A stretch of 64,000 nt of DNA from CALLPQ01 sp039819545 (GCA_039819545.1 JBCBRS010000013.1:1-64000); one strand, 5' to 3'. Counted from the first letter of the stretch, positions 34,794-44,353 are shown. Made by a program: numbers and translations. Notes: generated by a model not told the origin, from the sequence alone.

Positions 34794-35612
34794 ATGAAAA
34801 GCGCTGCGCCAATCCAGACCCTGATGCTTGCCAGCGGTCACGGTGTGCAGGTTTACGACGTCCTGGCCTCAACCTCCAAAGCGGCGCGCACCCTCATTGA
34901 GACAGCCCCCGCCGCGCCCACTGGCTTGTGGATTTTGGCACACCGGCAAACGGACGGCATCGGTCGACGCGGGCGCGCCTGGCATCAGCGCGAAGGCGAT
35001 TTTGCGGCAACGCTGATCCTGCCGCTTACCTCTGAAGACCAGAAGAGCCGCGACGGTGCCCACAGCTTTCTGGCGGCGCTTAGCGTGCGGGACGCGGTGG
35101 CACAAACCCTTGCCGGTGCACGCACAGACGCAACGTGCGGCGCCCCCGCAAAGGTTCAAATCAAATGGCCCAATGATATTCTGATCAACGGTGAAAAGTG
35201 CGCCGGGCTCCTGCTCGAACTTGTCCAGCGCGCGGGGCGACACTTTCTGACGATCGGCATCGGAATCAATCTTGTCAGTCATCCCGGTAACCTACCCTAT
35301 CGCGCAACCCATCTCACGGCCCATCTGGGTCCCAAGGGCACCCCGCCCGCGCCCGTCGCCGTCCTGAAGGGGGTCGATTCGCGGCTTGCGGCGTGGCGGT
35401 CCCAGTGGCAGCGCGAGGGGTTCGCCCCCATCCGCGCGGCGTGGCTGGGCGTGGCCGCGGGGCTTGGGGCGCAGATCACCGTGCGCTTACCGGATCGTAC
35501 CCTGACCGGGCGCTTTGCCGGGCTCGATGAAAGCGGCCAGCTCATCCTCGGCACCGCAAACGGCACGATGCTCATCAATGTGGGCGATGTGTTTTTTGGC
35601 CCTCCTCAGTGA
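34794..35612 (+). CDS. birA: Biotin-[acetyl-CoA carboxylase] ligase
   Basis: Attaches biotin to the carrier domain of acetyl-CoA carboxylase through biotinyl-AMP. The 272-residue protein has the catalytic loop GIGRRGRAWHQ, the KWPNDILINGEKCAGLLLE block and the small C-terminal SH3-like domain (ITVRLPDRTLTGRFAGLDESGQLIL). The N-terminal DNA-binding domain of E. coli BirA is absent, so this is the non-repressor type. The order birA, coaX, rnj is common in alphaproteobacteria. Confidence 0.95.
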   Translation: MKSAAPIQTLMLASGHGVQVYDVLASTSKAARTLIETAPAAPTGLWILAHRQTDGIGRRGRAWHQREGDFAATLILPLTSEDQKSRDGAHSFLAALSVRDAVAQTLAGARTDATCGAPAKVQIKWPNDILINGEKCAGLLLELVQRAGRHFLTIGIGINLVSHPGNLPYRATHLTAHLGPKGTPPAPVAVLKGVDSRLAAWRSQWQREGFAPIRAAWLGVAAGLGAQITVRLPDRTLTGRFAGLDESGQLILGTANGTMLINVGDVFFGPPQ

Positions 35613-35741
35613 CGCCAACACCGCCGTAACCGGGCCCCTGGACGGATATCCCTGACAGAATACCCGTGCCAGCCGACCCGTGACAGGAGCACCGCGGCGG
35701 CGTATGACCAGCAATCGCGCGAAGAAAAAGGCCCGAGTGCA

Positions 35742-36530
35742 ATGTTACTGGCTATCGATGTGGGCAACACCAATTCGGTTTTTGCTCTTTTTGACGGCGA
35801 CGACGCCGTCGCCCAATGGCGCACGTCAACGTCCAGCCAGCGCACGGCCGATGAATATGCGGTTTGGCTTGCCCAGTTGCTGCAGCTTTCGGGGCGAACC
35901 TTTTCCGCCATTGAAGAATGCCTGATTTCCACCGTGGTGCCGCAATCGCTCTTCCATTTGCGTAATCTGTCGCGCCGCTATTTCGGGGTTGAGCCCTTTG
36001 TGGCCACATCAGACACGGTCCCGGGTATTGACGTGCGCATTCCCAAACCATCCGAAGCGGGCGCGGACCGGCTGGTCAATGCGGTGGGCGCTTATACTCT
36101 TTATGGCAAAAAAGCGGGCACACCGTTATTGGTGATCGATAGCGGGACAGCAACCAATTTCGATATCGTCGGGCGTGACGGCGCCTTTGAGGGCGGGGTG
36201 ATTGCACCCGGCATCAATTTGTCCATGCAGGCGCTGCACAATGCGGCAGCGCTCCTGCCCCGAATTGCCATTGAACAGCCCACCAAGATCATAGGCAAAG
36301 ACACGGTCGGTGCCATGCAGACGGGCGTGTTCTGGGGCTATGTGGACCTGATCGAAGGCCTTACCCGCCGGATTATCGAGGAATATGACGCGCCAATGAC
36401 CGTTATCGCCACGGGCGGCGTATCGTCTTTGTTCGAAGGGGCGCTGACCTGTGTTGATCACTATGACACGGACTTGACGATCCATGGACTTCGGGAGATT
36501 TCCCGGCGGCGCACTCACCGTGTTGGCTGA
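35742..36530 (+). CDS. coaX: Type III pantothenate kinase
   Basis: The first enzyme of coenzyme A synthesis from pantothenate. The 262-residue ASKHA-fold protein has the first phosphate loop AIDVGNTNSVFALF, the substrate block GADRLVNAVGAYTLYG, the second loop VIDSGTATNFDIV, GGVIAPGINLSMQAL and the C-terminal VIATGGVSSLF. It lies between birA and rnj on the same strand and is likely co-transcribed. Confidence 0.96.
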   Translation: MLLAIDVGNTNSVFALFDGDDAVAQWRTSTSSQRTADEYAVWLAQLLQLSGRTFSAIEECLISTVVPQSLFHLRNLSRRYFGVEPFVATSDTVPGIDVRIPKPSEAGADRLVNAVGAYTLYGKKAGTPLLVIDSGTATNFDIVGRDGAFEGGVIAPGINLSMQALHNAAALLPRIAIEQPTKIIGKDTVGAMQTGVFWGYVDLIEGLTRRIIEEYDAPMTVIATGGVSSLFEGALTCVDHYDTDLTIHGLREISRRRTHRVG

Positions 36531-36621
36531 CGCTATCGCGGCGCCGCCGCAGCTTTGTCCCCGCCCACCGCATGTTTCACGGGCCGCGCCAGGATGGCGC
36601 GTGACCCCTTGAGGAGGCTTT

Positions 36622-38289
36622 ATGGCCGACCAGGATCTTGTCTTTTTGCCGCTCGGCGGCTCGGGCGAAATCGGCATGAATATGAACCTTTACGGTCTCG
36701 GCCACGGTGAAAACCGCCAATGGCTGATGATCGATTGCGGGGTCATGTTCGGCGATCACCGCACGCCGGGAATAGACCTGATCTGCCCCGATATCGACTA
36801 TATTCTGGGGTATAAGGATCATATTGCGGGCCTCGTCCTGACCCATGGGCATGAGGACCATATCGGTGCAGTGGCGCTGCTGGCGCCGATCCTTGGCTGT
36901 CCGATTTATGCGACCCCGTTTACCGCCGCCCTGATCCGGCGCAAATTTGATGACCGGGGCGAGGATATGAGCGCGCTCACCATTATTGACATGGGCGCGC
37001 GGTTTCAGGTCGGCGATTTCGATCTGGAGCTTGTGACCCTGACCCATTCGATCCCGGAGCCGAGCGGCGTGATCATCCGTACACCCTTCGGCACGGTCCT
37101 GCATACCGGGGACTGGAAGATCGATACGGACCCGACCCTTGGCCCGCGAACCGACACAAACAAGCTGACACAGCTGGGCGATGAGGGCCTGCTGGCCATG
37201 GTCTGCGATTCGACCAATGTGCTTTCAAAAGGCGAATCGGGCTCCGAAACTGCGGTGCGCGCGAACCTGAAACGCGTGATCGCCGAACAAACCGGGCGCG
37301 TGGCGGTGACAACTTTCGCGTCCAATGTGGGCCGTGTTGTTTCCATTTGTGAGGCTGCGCGCGCCGTGGATCGCTCCGTCTGCCTCCTCGGGCGCTCCAT
37401 GCTCAAACTGGTCGATGCCGCGCGCGAGGCCGATATCCTGCCCGAGGGCATGGTCTTTGTGAGCCCGGAGGAGGCCGGCTTTATCCCGCGTGAGCATGTC
37501 CTTTATCTGTGTACGGGCAGTCAGGGCGAGCCGCGCGCTGCCCTCGCCCGGATTGCCCGCGATGATCACCGTGATCTTGTGCTCACCAAAGGGGACACGG
37601 TGATCTTCTCTTCCAAGATCATCCCCGGCAATGAACGCGATATCTTCAACCTGCAAAATGAACTCGTTGATCTCGGCATTAAAATCATCACCGAGAAAGA
37701 TGAACCCATCCATGTTTCCGGGCATCCTTGTCAGGATGAACTGGCGCAAATGTATGCCTGGGCGCGCCCCCGCTATGGCGTGCCCGTGCACGGGGAGGCC
37801 CGCCATCTGGAAGCCCATGCCCGGTTTGCGCTTGACCATGGTGCCGAGCAAAGCTTTGCGCCGCGAAACGGGGATCTGATCCGCCTTGCACCGGGTGCAC
37901 TAACCCGCATTGACGAGGTCCCGGCGGGGCGCATGACCCTTGATGGCGAGTTGCTGATGCCCATGGGCGCGCGGCCCGTGCGCGAACGCAAGAAACTGAC
38001 CTGGGCCGGTGCCTGTGTGAGTTCTCTCGTTTTTCACAAAAACTCGACACTTGCCACAAAGCCAGCGGTCACGCTGTTTGGGGTGCCGGATGAAGGCGAC
38101 GACGGGACCCAAATCTCAGACGAGATCATCGAGGAAATTCTGGCATCAATCCGTGAAATGGCGCCGAAGTCACGCCTTGACGATGATGCGGTCACCATGG
38201 TGACCAAACGGGCAATCCGCGATGTGACAACCGATCTATGGGGCAAACGCCCGGTTATTGACGTTCTGATCCACCGGGTGAAAGCATGA
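36622..38289 (+). CDS. rnj: Ribonuclease J
   Basis: A metallo-beta-lactamase/beta-CASP nuclease with 5'-3' exo- and endonuclease activity, for rRNA maturation and mRNA decay. The 555 residues show the metal motif THGHEDHIGAV, LTHSIPEPSGVII, the TGDWKID ligand block and the beta-CASP domain (GRVAVTTFASNVGRV, LCTGSQGEPRAALARIA). They also show HVSGHPCQDEL and VPVHGEARHLEAHA. A GAGGAGG-type ribosome-binding site precedes ATG 36622. The stop overlaps the next start (ATGA). Confidence 0.96.
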   Translation: MADQDLVFLPLGGSGEIGMNMNLYGLGHGENRQWLMIDCGVMFGDHRTPGIDLICPDIDYILGYKDHIAGLVLTHGHEDHIGAVALLAPILGCPIYATPFTAALIRRKFDDRGEDMSALTIIDMGARFQVGDFDLELVTLTHSIPEPSGVIIRTPFGTVLHTGDWKIDTDPTLGPRTDTNKLTQLGDEGLLAMVCDSTNVLSKGESGSETAVRANLKRVIAEQTGRVAVTTFASNVGRVVSICEAARAVDRSVCLLGRSMLKLVDAAREADILPEGMVFVSPEEAGFIPREHVLYLCTGSQGEPRAALARIARDDHRDLVLTKGDTVIFSSKIIPGNERDIFNLQNELVDLGIKIITEKDEPIHVSGHPCQDELAQMYAWARPRYGVPVHGEARHLEAHARFALDHGAEQSFAPRNGDLIRLAPGALTRIDEVPAGRMTLDGELLMPMGARPVRERKKLTWAGACVSSLVFHKNSTLATKPAVTLFGVPDEGDDGTQISDEIIEEILASIREMAPKSRLDDDAVTMVTKRAIRDVTTDLWGKRPVIDVLIHRVKA

Positions 38290-38531
38290 GCCCCATCGGC
38301 ATACTGATTATCTATATCCTGTGGTGGTGGCTTGTTTTCTTTGCGGTCCTGCCCTTTGGCATCAAATCACGCTGGGAAAGCGATGATGATGGCGTCACCG
38401 GTGCGGAACCCGGCGCCCCTTCCGCACCCATGCTTAAACGCAAACTGTTGCAAACTAGCGGCATTGCCCTTGGTCTTTCTATAATCACGATACTGATTAT
38501 TATCAGCGGTATTATACAGTACCGCGACTAA
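38286..38531 (+). CDS. DUF1467 family membrane protein
   Basis: An 81-residue protein with two hydrophobic segments (about residues 5-25, IYILWWWLVFFAVLPF, and 57-77, GIALGLSIITILIIISGII), joined by a hydrophilic loop with GIKSRWESDDD and GAEPGAPSAP. DUF1467 proteins are a short alphaproteobacterial family often found next to rnj, as here, where the genes overlap by four bases. No biochemical role is known. Confidence 0.88.
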   Translation: MSPIGILIIYILWWWLVFFAVLPFGIKSRWESDDDGVTGAEPGAPSAPMLKRKLLQTSGIALGLSIITILIIISGIIQYRD

Positions 38532-38955
38532 TTTATAAATTTTTCTTGCATTTTTGCTTTCGGTGATGTAGCTCTTTTATAGCGGAGTTTTCATCTGCTT
38601 ACCCACATTCTAAATCGATTTTGACTGCGGTTCCTCATTTCGGGGAGTCAGTCATGACGAAAAGATAACAGTCAGCAACGGGCTGTAACGCCGATGGCTT
38701 CTGTCGGAGGGCGGCATCGCGCTGGGCCTTCTCAACTGCGGGCTTGCGCGGCGCAGCAATGTCGGCCATGCAGCCCGGGCGGCACATTGGTTCGGTTTAG
38801 GGGTTCGCTTTAGGCAGGAACCGGGGCGGTATCAAGGGTGTTTTTAAGCGGTTGGATTGTGCAGCATAAAGCCATGCACCGCGTCGTTTCACCTTGGCGC
38901 CTGTCGCCACGTTTAAGAAGATAAAGATCGTCTGCATACCAACAAGAGGCCAGCC
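38532..38955. other. Intergenic region upstream of mgtE
   Basis: The first 100 bases are AT-rich, the rest has normal composition. I see no gene, repeat or riboswitch that I can support. The mgtE start is preceded by AAGAGG. Confidence 0.4.
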
Positions 38956-40437
38956 ATGACCGCGCAACAGCTTGCTCCGGAAGACAAGACACCCCCGGCG
39001 GATCAGGAAACACTGCCCCCTGCTGGCGAAAACGATGCGCAAACCCCCTTTTCCGATGACCAGACGCTGACACCTGACTTTGTCAATCAGGTGCTGGAGG
39101 CGATGGCCAGTCAGGACGACGCCACGGCGCGCGCGCTTTATGAAAGTCTGCATCCGGCGGACCGGGCCGACTATTTCGGGATCATCAGCGATGATCAGCG
39201 CAGCCAGCTTATTGCGCTTCTCGATGGTGAGGTTGACGCGGGCACGCTCGCCGAACTGGAGGACGACATCCGCGCCGATGTTGTCGATGAATTGTCCCCA
39301 GAGGTCCTTGCCGAAGCGGTTACCGAACTCGACACCGATGATGCGGCCTATGTTCTTGGCGAAGTCGATGCGCAGAAACGAGCGGAAATTCTCGCCGAAG
39401 TTCCTATCGGCGACCGGATTGCCCTGCGCACGGCACTGGAGTTTGAGGAGGAGACGGCCGGCCGGTTGATGCAGCGCGATGTCTTTGCCTCGCCGGCCTA
39501 TTGGACTGTGGGCCAGATCATTGATCGTCTCCGGGCGGAGGAAGACCTACCCGATAAATTCTATGAGGTCTTTGTGATTGACCCCATGTTCCGTCCCCTC
39601 GGCTGTGTACCGCTCGCCAAGCTCGTCAAGGCCCCGCGTGAGGTGACGATCAAAGACCTGATGGAAGAAAATGTCCGCCAGGTGCCGGTCACCATGGACC
39701 AGGAAGAGGTCGCCTATATCTTTGAGCAATATAATCTGATCTCCGCGCCAGTGATTGACGAGAATGAACGTCTGGTTGGCATGATTACCGTTGATGACGT
39801 GGTGGAAATTATCCATGCTGAATCGAACGAAGATATGCTGGCGCTGGCCGGTGTTGAGGGCGATTCCGGTCTTTCCGATACGGTCCTGGAAACTGTCCGT
39901 TCCCGGATTGCATGGCTTGGTATCAATCTTTTTACCGCGATCCTTGCCTCACTCGTCATCTGGCCGTTTAGCGACACCATCGCCGCGTTTGTGCCCCTGG
40001 CGGTCCTGATGCCCATCGTCGCCAGCATGGGCGGCAATGCCGGCACGCAAACCCTGACGGTTGCCGTGCGCTCCCTCGCCACGAAAGATATCACCGCGAC
40101 GAACACCGCACGGATCGTCTGGCGCGAGGCACAAGTGGGCCTCCTTAACGGGATCGTCTTTGCCGTGATCATGGGCGGTCTTGCCGCCACCTGGCATCAA
40201 TTGACGGTTGAACCCAATGCGCAAACCTCGGTGCTGCTTGGCACGGTCGTGGCAGTGGCCATGATCATCAACCTGCTCGCCGCTGGCCTCGCCGGTATCC
40301 TGATCCCCATCTGGCTGCAACGCATCGGCCAGGACCCCGCCGTCTCGTCCGCCGTTTTCGTAACCACAGTGACAGATATCTTAGGCTTCTTCGTCTTCCT
40401 CGGCCTCGCATCAATCCTGTTGGTTGCGGTTTTATAG
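38956..40437 (+). CDS. mgtE: Magnesium transporter MgtE
   Basis: A magnesium-gated Mg2+ channel of the inner membrane. The 493-residue protein has an acidic N-terminal tail, then the superhelical N domain (about 40-170, with DDIRADVVDELSPEVLAEA). Two CBS domains follow (about 185-305). The C-terminal membrane domain has five segments and the conserved MPIVASMGGNAGTQTLTVAVRSLA block that lines the pore. Length and domain order agree with the family. It appears to be a single-gene unit. Confidence 0.96.
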   Translation: MTAQQLAPEDKTPPADQETLPPAGENDAQTPFSDDQTLTPDFVNQVLEAMASQDDATARALYESLHPADRADYFGIISDDQRSQLIALLDGEVDAGTLAELEDDIRADVVDELSPEVLAEAVTELDTDDAAYVLGEVDAQKRAEILAEVPIGDRIALRTALEFEEETAGRLMQRDVFASPAYWTVGQIIDRLRAEEDLPDKFYEVFVIDPMFRPLGCVPLAKLVKAPREVTIKDLMEENVRQVPVTMDQEEVAYIFEQYNLISAPVIDENERLVGMITVDDVVEIIHAESNEDMLALAGVEGDSGLSDTVLETVRSRIAWLGINLFTAILASLVIWPFSDTIAAFVPLAVLMPIVASMGGNAGTQTLTVAVRSLATKDITATNTARIVWREAQVGLLNGIVFAVIMGGLAATWHQLTVEPNAQTSVLLGTVVAVAMIINLLAAGLAGILIPIWLQRIGQDPAVSSAVFVTTVTDILGFFVFLGLASILLVAVL

Positions 40438-40465
40438 AGGGAAATGTTGGAGAGAAAAATTAGTC

Positions 40466-40561
40466 CGTATCCCCGGCCCCCGCGCCGGGGTCCCCCGCAA
40501 CGCACGCCGACCCCCTTTAATGAAGTCGGGGTCGGCGCTCCGCTTGCCCGGGGATACCAAT
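40466..40561. repeat. Single inverted copy of the palindromic repeat family
   Basis: The copy is in the opposite orientation: CCGTATCCCCGG at the left and GCGCTCCGCTTGCCCGGGGATACC at the right end. The loop motif GCAAGCGGAGCGC is readable on the minus strand. It lies between the convergent mgtE and TIGR01777 genes. Confidence 0.75.
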
Positions 40562-40572
40562 TCCTCCGTCCC

Positions 40573-42099
40573 TTAAGGGTGAAAGGCCGCAAGCCGGGTT
40601 CGTGCGATGCGTGGCTTATTTTGGGCGGCAGGTTTTGCCCCCACGAGCCGGGCAAGGGTTGCCCCCACATTTGCATCTTCGAACCGGAAGCCTGCCGCCA
40701 GCGCTTTTTCGGGCACCACATGCTGGCCGCCGAGGAGGAGTTCATCCGCAAACTGACCCGCCAGTAGCTTGAGCGGGAAGGCCGGCAGGGACATAACCGC
40801 CGGGCGAGCGAGCGCGCGGCCAAGAGCCTTTGCAAAATCGGCATTGCTCACCGCGCCGGGCGCCACCGCATTGATGGCCCCCTGCACGCGGGGATTTGCA
40901 ATGGCGAAAATGATCAGCCGCACGAGGTCATCCCGGCTGATCCAGGACATGAACTGCCGACCGTCGCCAATGGGCCCGCCAAGACCGAATTCATACGGCA
41001 GAAGCAATCGCGCCAGCAGGCCACCTTCGGTCCCCAATACCAGACCAATCCGTAACCGGACGACCCTCACACCGAAGATCTCCATCTGCCGCGCAGCCTT
41101 CTCCGCCTGATCACAGCTCTGGTGGGAAAAGCAATCGCGCGCATCATCGTCTTCGGTAAGCGGTTCGGCCCCGCGCATGCCATACCAGCCAATGGCCGAC
41201 GCACTGACCATAACACCAGGCTTGGTGACAAGACGTTTCGTCAGGCCAATCAGATCGCGCATCATGGTCAGGCGCGAGGTGATGATTTTGGATTTCTTCT
41301 TTTGGGTCCATAGGCCGGTTGCCACCGGCTCACCCGCCAGATTGATGATCGCGTCAATGGTTTCAAAATCACCAATCTGATCGAGACTTGTGATCACCCG
41401 CAAGGGCGCGCCGAGGGTTTGCGCTTTGCTGGCCGTCCGGGTCAGGACAATGACATCATGACCGCCGGAAACAAGCGCAGCCACAACACGCGCACCCACA
41501 AAGCCTGTGCCGCCAGTGACCAGCACGGTCCGCCGCCCGGGAAGATGGGCCGACAGCTGACAGGCGGGCCGCTCTTTCATCCGGCCAAGGCGTTCACTGG
41601 CCGCAAAATCGCGCAAGCCGAAAATGCCAACCCCCACGGCCGCCGCCAGACACATCCAGCTCCACGCGCCATGATAGGCAGCGGCAAGCTCGGTGGGCAT
41701 CGCCTGCCATGCCAGCAGAACAGGAGCCAGCAGGATCAAAATCGCTCCATAATTGAGCGCCAGCAAGGTGTGGGTAACCCGCTCACTGGGTGGTAATTTG
41801 CGCGAGCGATCTTCCTCCACAAAATCCCAAAGCGTGATCAGGACTTCGGCGGCAAGCAGCACCAAAAGCCCCGTTGCCAATAGCCCGGTGGGTTGGCCAA
41901 ATCCCAGCACAAGAAAGACAAGCGCATAAAACCCGTTGCGCACGGCATGAAGCTTCAACTCGCGCCGCTGGGATGGGCGCCATGCCAACCGCTCTGTCAC
42001 CTCATGATGAAACAGCGTGTCAAACGCCCCCATAAAAATCTGTAGACCAATCAAAATCCACAACAGTGATGAAAAGCCGGTGATACCAATGTCAACCAT
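40573..42099 (-). CDS. Membrane-anchored TIGR01777-family NAD(P)-binding epimerase-like protein
   Basis: I start it at ATG 42099 behind GGAGGAGG (508 residues). The N-terminal 165 residues contain about four hydrophobic segments (for example LLWILIGLQIFMGAF and LLATGLLVLLAAEVLI). The TIGR01777 (YfcH-like) domain follows, with dinucleotide motif VTGGTGFVGARV at about 194-205 and IINLAGEPVATGLW. It also has SASAIGWYGMRG, RIGLVLG and MSWISRDDLVRL. E. coli YfcH lacks the membrane part. The start overlaps the DUF4166 gene by eight bases, so the two act as one unit. Substrate unknown. Confidence 0.85.
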   Translation of the reverse strand: MVDIGITGFSSLLWILIGLQIFMGAFDTLFHHEVTERLAWRPSQRRELKLHAVRNGFYALVFLVLGFGQPTGLLATGLLVLLAAEVLITLWDFVEEDRSRKLPPSERVTHTLLALNYGAILILLAPVLLAWQAMPTELAAAYHGAWSWMCLAAAVGVGIFGLRDFAASERLGRMKERPACQLSAHLPGRRTVLVTGGTGFVGARVVAALVSGGHDVIVLTRTASKAQTLGAPLRVITSLDQIGDFETIDAIINLAGEPVATGLWTQKKKSKIITSRLTMMRDLIGLTKRLVTKPGVMVSASAIGWYGMRGAEPLTEDDDARDCFSHQSCDQAEKAARQMEIFGVRVVRLRIGLVLGTEGGLLARLLLPYEFGLGGPIGDGRQFMSWISRDDLVRLIIFAIANPRVQGAINAVAPGAVSNADFAKALGRALARPAVMSLPAFPLKLLAGQFADELLLGGQHVVPEKALAAGFRFEDANVGATLARLVGAKPAAQNKPRIARTRLAAFHP

Positions 42100-42862
42100 G
42101 GGAAACCTCCTCCATGTCAGTGAACAGAACATTCTGGTGAATAAGATGCCCGAAAACGCGGTGGTTGAGATCAAGGGTGAAGCAGAAACGCCCCCTTACC
42201 CCCTGCCCGCCAAGATCATGATGACCGATCACCATGTGGCCGGGTTCCAGCCAACGCGGTAGACGGATCCGGCCAAACGGGGTTTTCAGAAAATAGTGAT
42301 CGGCCTCGAACAACAGGCTTTGATTTTCCACCCGCAGGCGCAAGGCCATGCCAATGCCTGCGCCAATATGCTCCTCCAGACCGGTGGGCCCGCTAAACCG
42401 TTTGACGCTATGGACAGCCTGGGGAAACCCATTGCGCCGGGCATAGATGCGGGTCCAGACCTGACCATTGGTGTGCGCATCGTCGCAGACGGCAACACTT
42501 GCGGCTTTTTTATCGGTATGGGGATCAACGGGCAGCGGCGCCCCGATGAGGCGGGCCGCCTGCGCCAGGAGCCAGCCAAGCCGGCTCATCTTCATCGCAA
42601 CAATCTGCCCGCGGAAGACAACGCTCTGCCCGCGGCCAAGGCGTTTGAGAAACCGGGCCTGCACCGCTGCCGGAAGGGCTGCCCATTGCGCCGGTGACAA
42701 CAGCCGCTGAAAACGCCGGTCGCGCCCCTCCGGCTGCAGGCCCATGCGCGGATCAAAGGGCTGTGTGCCGGCTATATGCCCGCGCAGGGTCTTGCCCACT
42801 GGACCCACATTCATCTCTAGCAGGTGTTTCGGTAACTTCTGTCGCAAGAGAAACTCAGTCAT
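42092..42862 (-). CDS. DUF4166 domain protein
   Basis: A 256-residue protein with the DUF4166 pattern in its C-terminal two thirds (RLGWLLAQAARLIGAPLP, VWTRIYARRNGFPQAVHSVKRFSGPTGLEEHIG, IRLPRWLEPG, FCFTLDLNHRVFG). DUF4166 is often found fused to or next to SDR-type epimerases, and here it overlaps the membrane-anchored TIGR01777 gene. The role is unknown. It lies downstream of the GbsR-type regulator gene on the same strand, 96 bases away, so that regulator may control it. Confidence 0.8.
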   Translation of the reverse strand: MTEFLLRQKLPKHLLEMNVGPVGKTLRGHIAGTQPFDPRMGLQPEGRDRRFQRLLSPAQWAALPAAVQARFLKRLGRGQSVVFRGQIVAMKMSRLGWLLAQAARLIGAPLPVDPHTDKKAASVAVCDDAHTNGQVWTRIYARRNGFPQAVHSVKRFSGPTGLEEHIGAGIGMALRLRVENQSLLFEADHYFLKTPFGRIRLPRWLEPGHMVIGHHDLGGQGVRGRFCFTLDLNHRVFGHLIHQNVLFTDMEEVSHG

Positions 42863-42958
42863 AAAAAAACTCCGCCCTAAGAAGGTTGTCTTGATCGTCG
42901 GTTTGGTTGGGTCACCGGGCGGGCAGCCCCCTGCCCGCCATTAAAACACCGTACCCGG

Positions 42959-43531
42959 CTATGTCTTCGTATCTTTGCGCACAAGCGGCATAATCAGATC
43001 CACGAGTTTCGTACCCATTTTTATCAGGGGCATGACTTTTTCACGGGGCAGTTTTGCCATCTGATCAAACCATCCCGTCACGGTACTGAGGAACCCGTCC
43101 ATTTCCCTCAACTGGCGGACAGCCTCGCGGCTCACGCCGGGGTCGTCTTTCGCCTCAGCGAGCACCTGTGCCAGAATGGAGGCCGCGTTATCGATCTCGC
43201 GGGACTTGCGCATAGCCGCGATCCGCGTGGACATTTCCCACACGTCTTTTTCCGCCTCAAAATGATCACGCCGATCACCGAGCACGGGCGTGCGCATCAC
43301 GAGGTTCCAACTCGCGAGTTCCTTCAGCGAATTCGAAACATTGGACCTTGCCAGGTTCAGCGTCTCGGCAATCTCCTCCGCATGGAGGGGCCGGTCGCTG
43401 ACGAGGAGCAGCGCATGGATTTGCGCCACAGAGCGGTTCACGCCCCACTGCCCCCCCATATCGCCCCAATGGAGGACGAATTTCTGGATTGCCGGGCGGA
43501 GCTTGTCGTTGGTTACAATGATTTCTGTCAT
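42959..43531 (-). CDS. GbsR/MarR-family transcriptional regulator
   Basis: A 190-residue protein with a winged helix-turn-helix (about residues 33-90: IHALLLVSDRPLHAEEIAETLNLARSNVSNSLKELASWNLV). The WGVNRSVAQIHALL block before it is typical of GbsR-type regulators. The C-terminal half is helical, for dimer formation. Its start codon lies within a 20-bp palindrome and a second palindrome lies 20 bp upstream, which suggests self-repression. It is the first gene of a possible operon with the DUF4166 and TIGR01777 genes. Confidence 0.88.
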   Translation of the reverse strand: MTEIIVTNDKLRPAIQKFVLHWGDMGGQWGVNRSVAQIHALLLVSDRPLHAEEIAETLNLARSNVSNSLKELASWNLVMRTPVLGDRRDHFEAEKDVWEMSTRIAAMRKSREIDNAASILAQVLAEAKDDPGVSREAVRQLREMDGFLSTVTGWFDQMAKLPREKVMPLIKMGTKLVDLIMPLVRKDTKT

Positions 43532-43575
43532 GACGGAAATATGCGATATTCATTTCTTTCTGTCAAGAGAGAAAT
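43521..43575. promoter_or_regulatory. Two candidate operators of the GbsR-type regulator
   Basis: ATTTC-T-GTCATGAC-G-GAAAT (43521-43540) is a near-perfect palindrome that covers the regulator's start codon. ATTTCTTTCT-GTCA-AGAGAGAAAT (43552-43575) is a second one with one mismatch. Both share the ATTTC/GAAAT ends. Confidence 0.6.
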
Positions 43576-43663
43576 AACAGAAATCCGAATATCTATCACC
43601 GCGTGACTCCTCATTGCCGGAAGGCCCCTAGGAACCGGTCAACAAAGAGCATACATTACTGTT

Positions 43664-44071
43664 ATGACGGTGAACGATCCCAACGCCGCGCCGGAGGCCC
43701 GTTCCTGGGTCCGCGCGCTTGGTCGTGGCTTTGCAAAACGGTGCCCGCGCTGTGGCAGGGGCACCCTATTTTCCGGCTTTTTGACCAATGCCGTTCAATG
43801 CAGCGCATGCGGTCTCGATTTCACCGGGCACCGCGCCGATGATGCGCCGCCCTATGTGACCATCATGATTGTTGGCCACCTGATTGTTCCCCTCGCGCTC
43901 TTGTTCCGCCAGCTTTTCGAACCGGCCCTGTGGATACAATTTGCCCTTTGGACCCCGCTGATCCTGATCGCCACGATCTGGCTGATGCCCCGGTCAAAGG
44001 GCGCGATGATCGGCATTCAGTGGGCTAACGAAATGCATGGCTTTGCGCGGGACACAGCAGAGCGAGCGTGA
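43664..44071 (+). CDS. DUF983 family membrane protein
   Basis: A 135-residue protein with an N-terminal zinc-ribbon-like part (RCPRCGRGTLFSGF and QCSACGLDFTG, four cysteines in two CxxC pairs). Two hydrophobic segments follow (VTIMIVGHLIVPLALLF and IQFALWTPLILIATIWLM). This is the DUF983 plan, found in alphaproteobacteria, often near cytochrome oxidase genes. Here the neighbour is rpmG. The role is not settled. Confidence 0.9.
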   Translation: MTVNDPNAAPEARSWVRALGRGFAKRCPRCGRGTLFSGFLTNAVQCSACGLDFTGHRADDAPPYVTIMIVGHLIVPLALLFRQLFEPALWIQFALWTPLILIATIWLMPRSKGAMIGIQWANEMHGFARDTAERA

Positions 44072-44185
44072 GCGCGGCCAGACCCCTGAAGGCGCCTCGA
44101 TTTTTCTTGACTTCGCGTCCTCCGGCTTTATGTCTCGCGCTTTGAATTTCAATCCCCGATCAATGCCCAGTTTTGGAGCCCCGCC

Positions 44186-44353
44186 ATGGCGAAGCCAACC
44201 ACCGTCAAAATCCGCCTGAACTCAACGGCCGGGACAGGATTTTTCTACGTGACCAAGAAAAACACGCGCACCATGACGGAGAAACTCGTGCTGAAAAAGT
44301 ACGATCCCGTGGCGCGCAAGCATGTGGATTTCAAAGAAGGCAAGATCAAGTAA
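44186..44353 (+). CDS. rpmG: 50S ribosomal protein L33
   Basis: A 55-residue basic protein, MAKPTTVKIRLNSTAGTGFF, followed by YVTKKNTRTM and LKKYDPVARKHVDFKEGKIK, the cysteine-free type of L33. The start follows a TTGGAGCC ribosome-binding site. It was found by reading the intergenic space between the DUF983 gene and the ABC1 kinase gene. It matches the usual length of bacterial L33 (about 50-55). Confidence 0.95.
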   Translation: MAKPTTVKIRLNSTAGTGFFYVTKKNTRTMTEKLVLKKYDPVARKHVDFKEGKIK

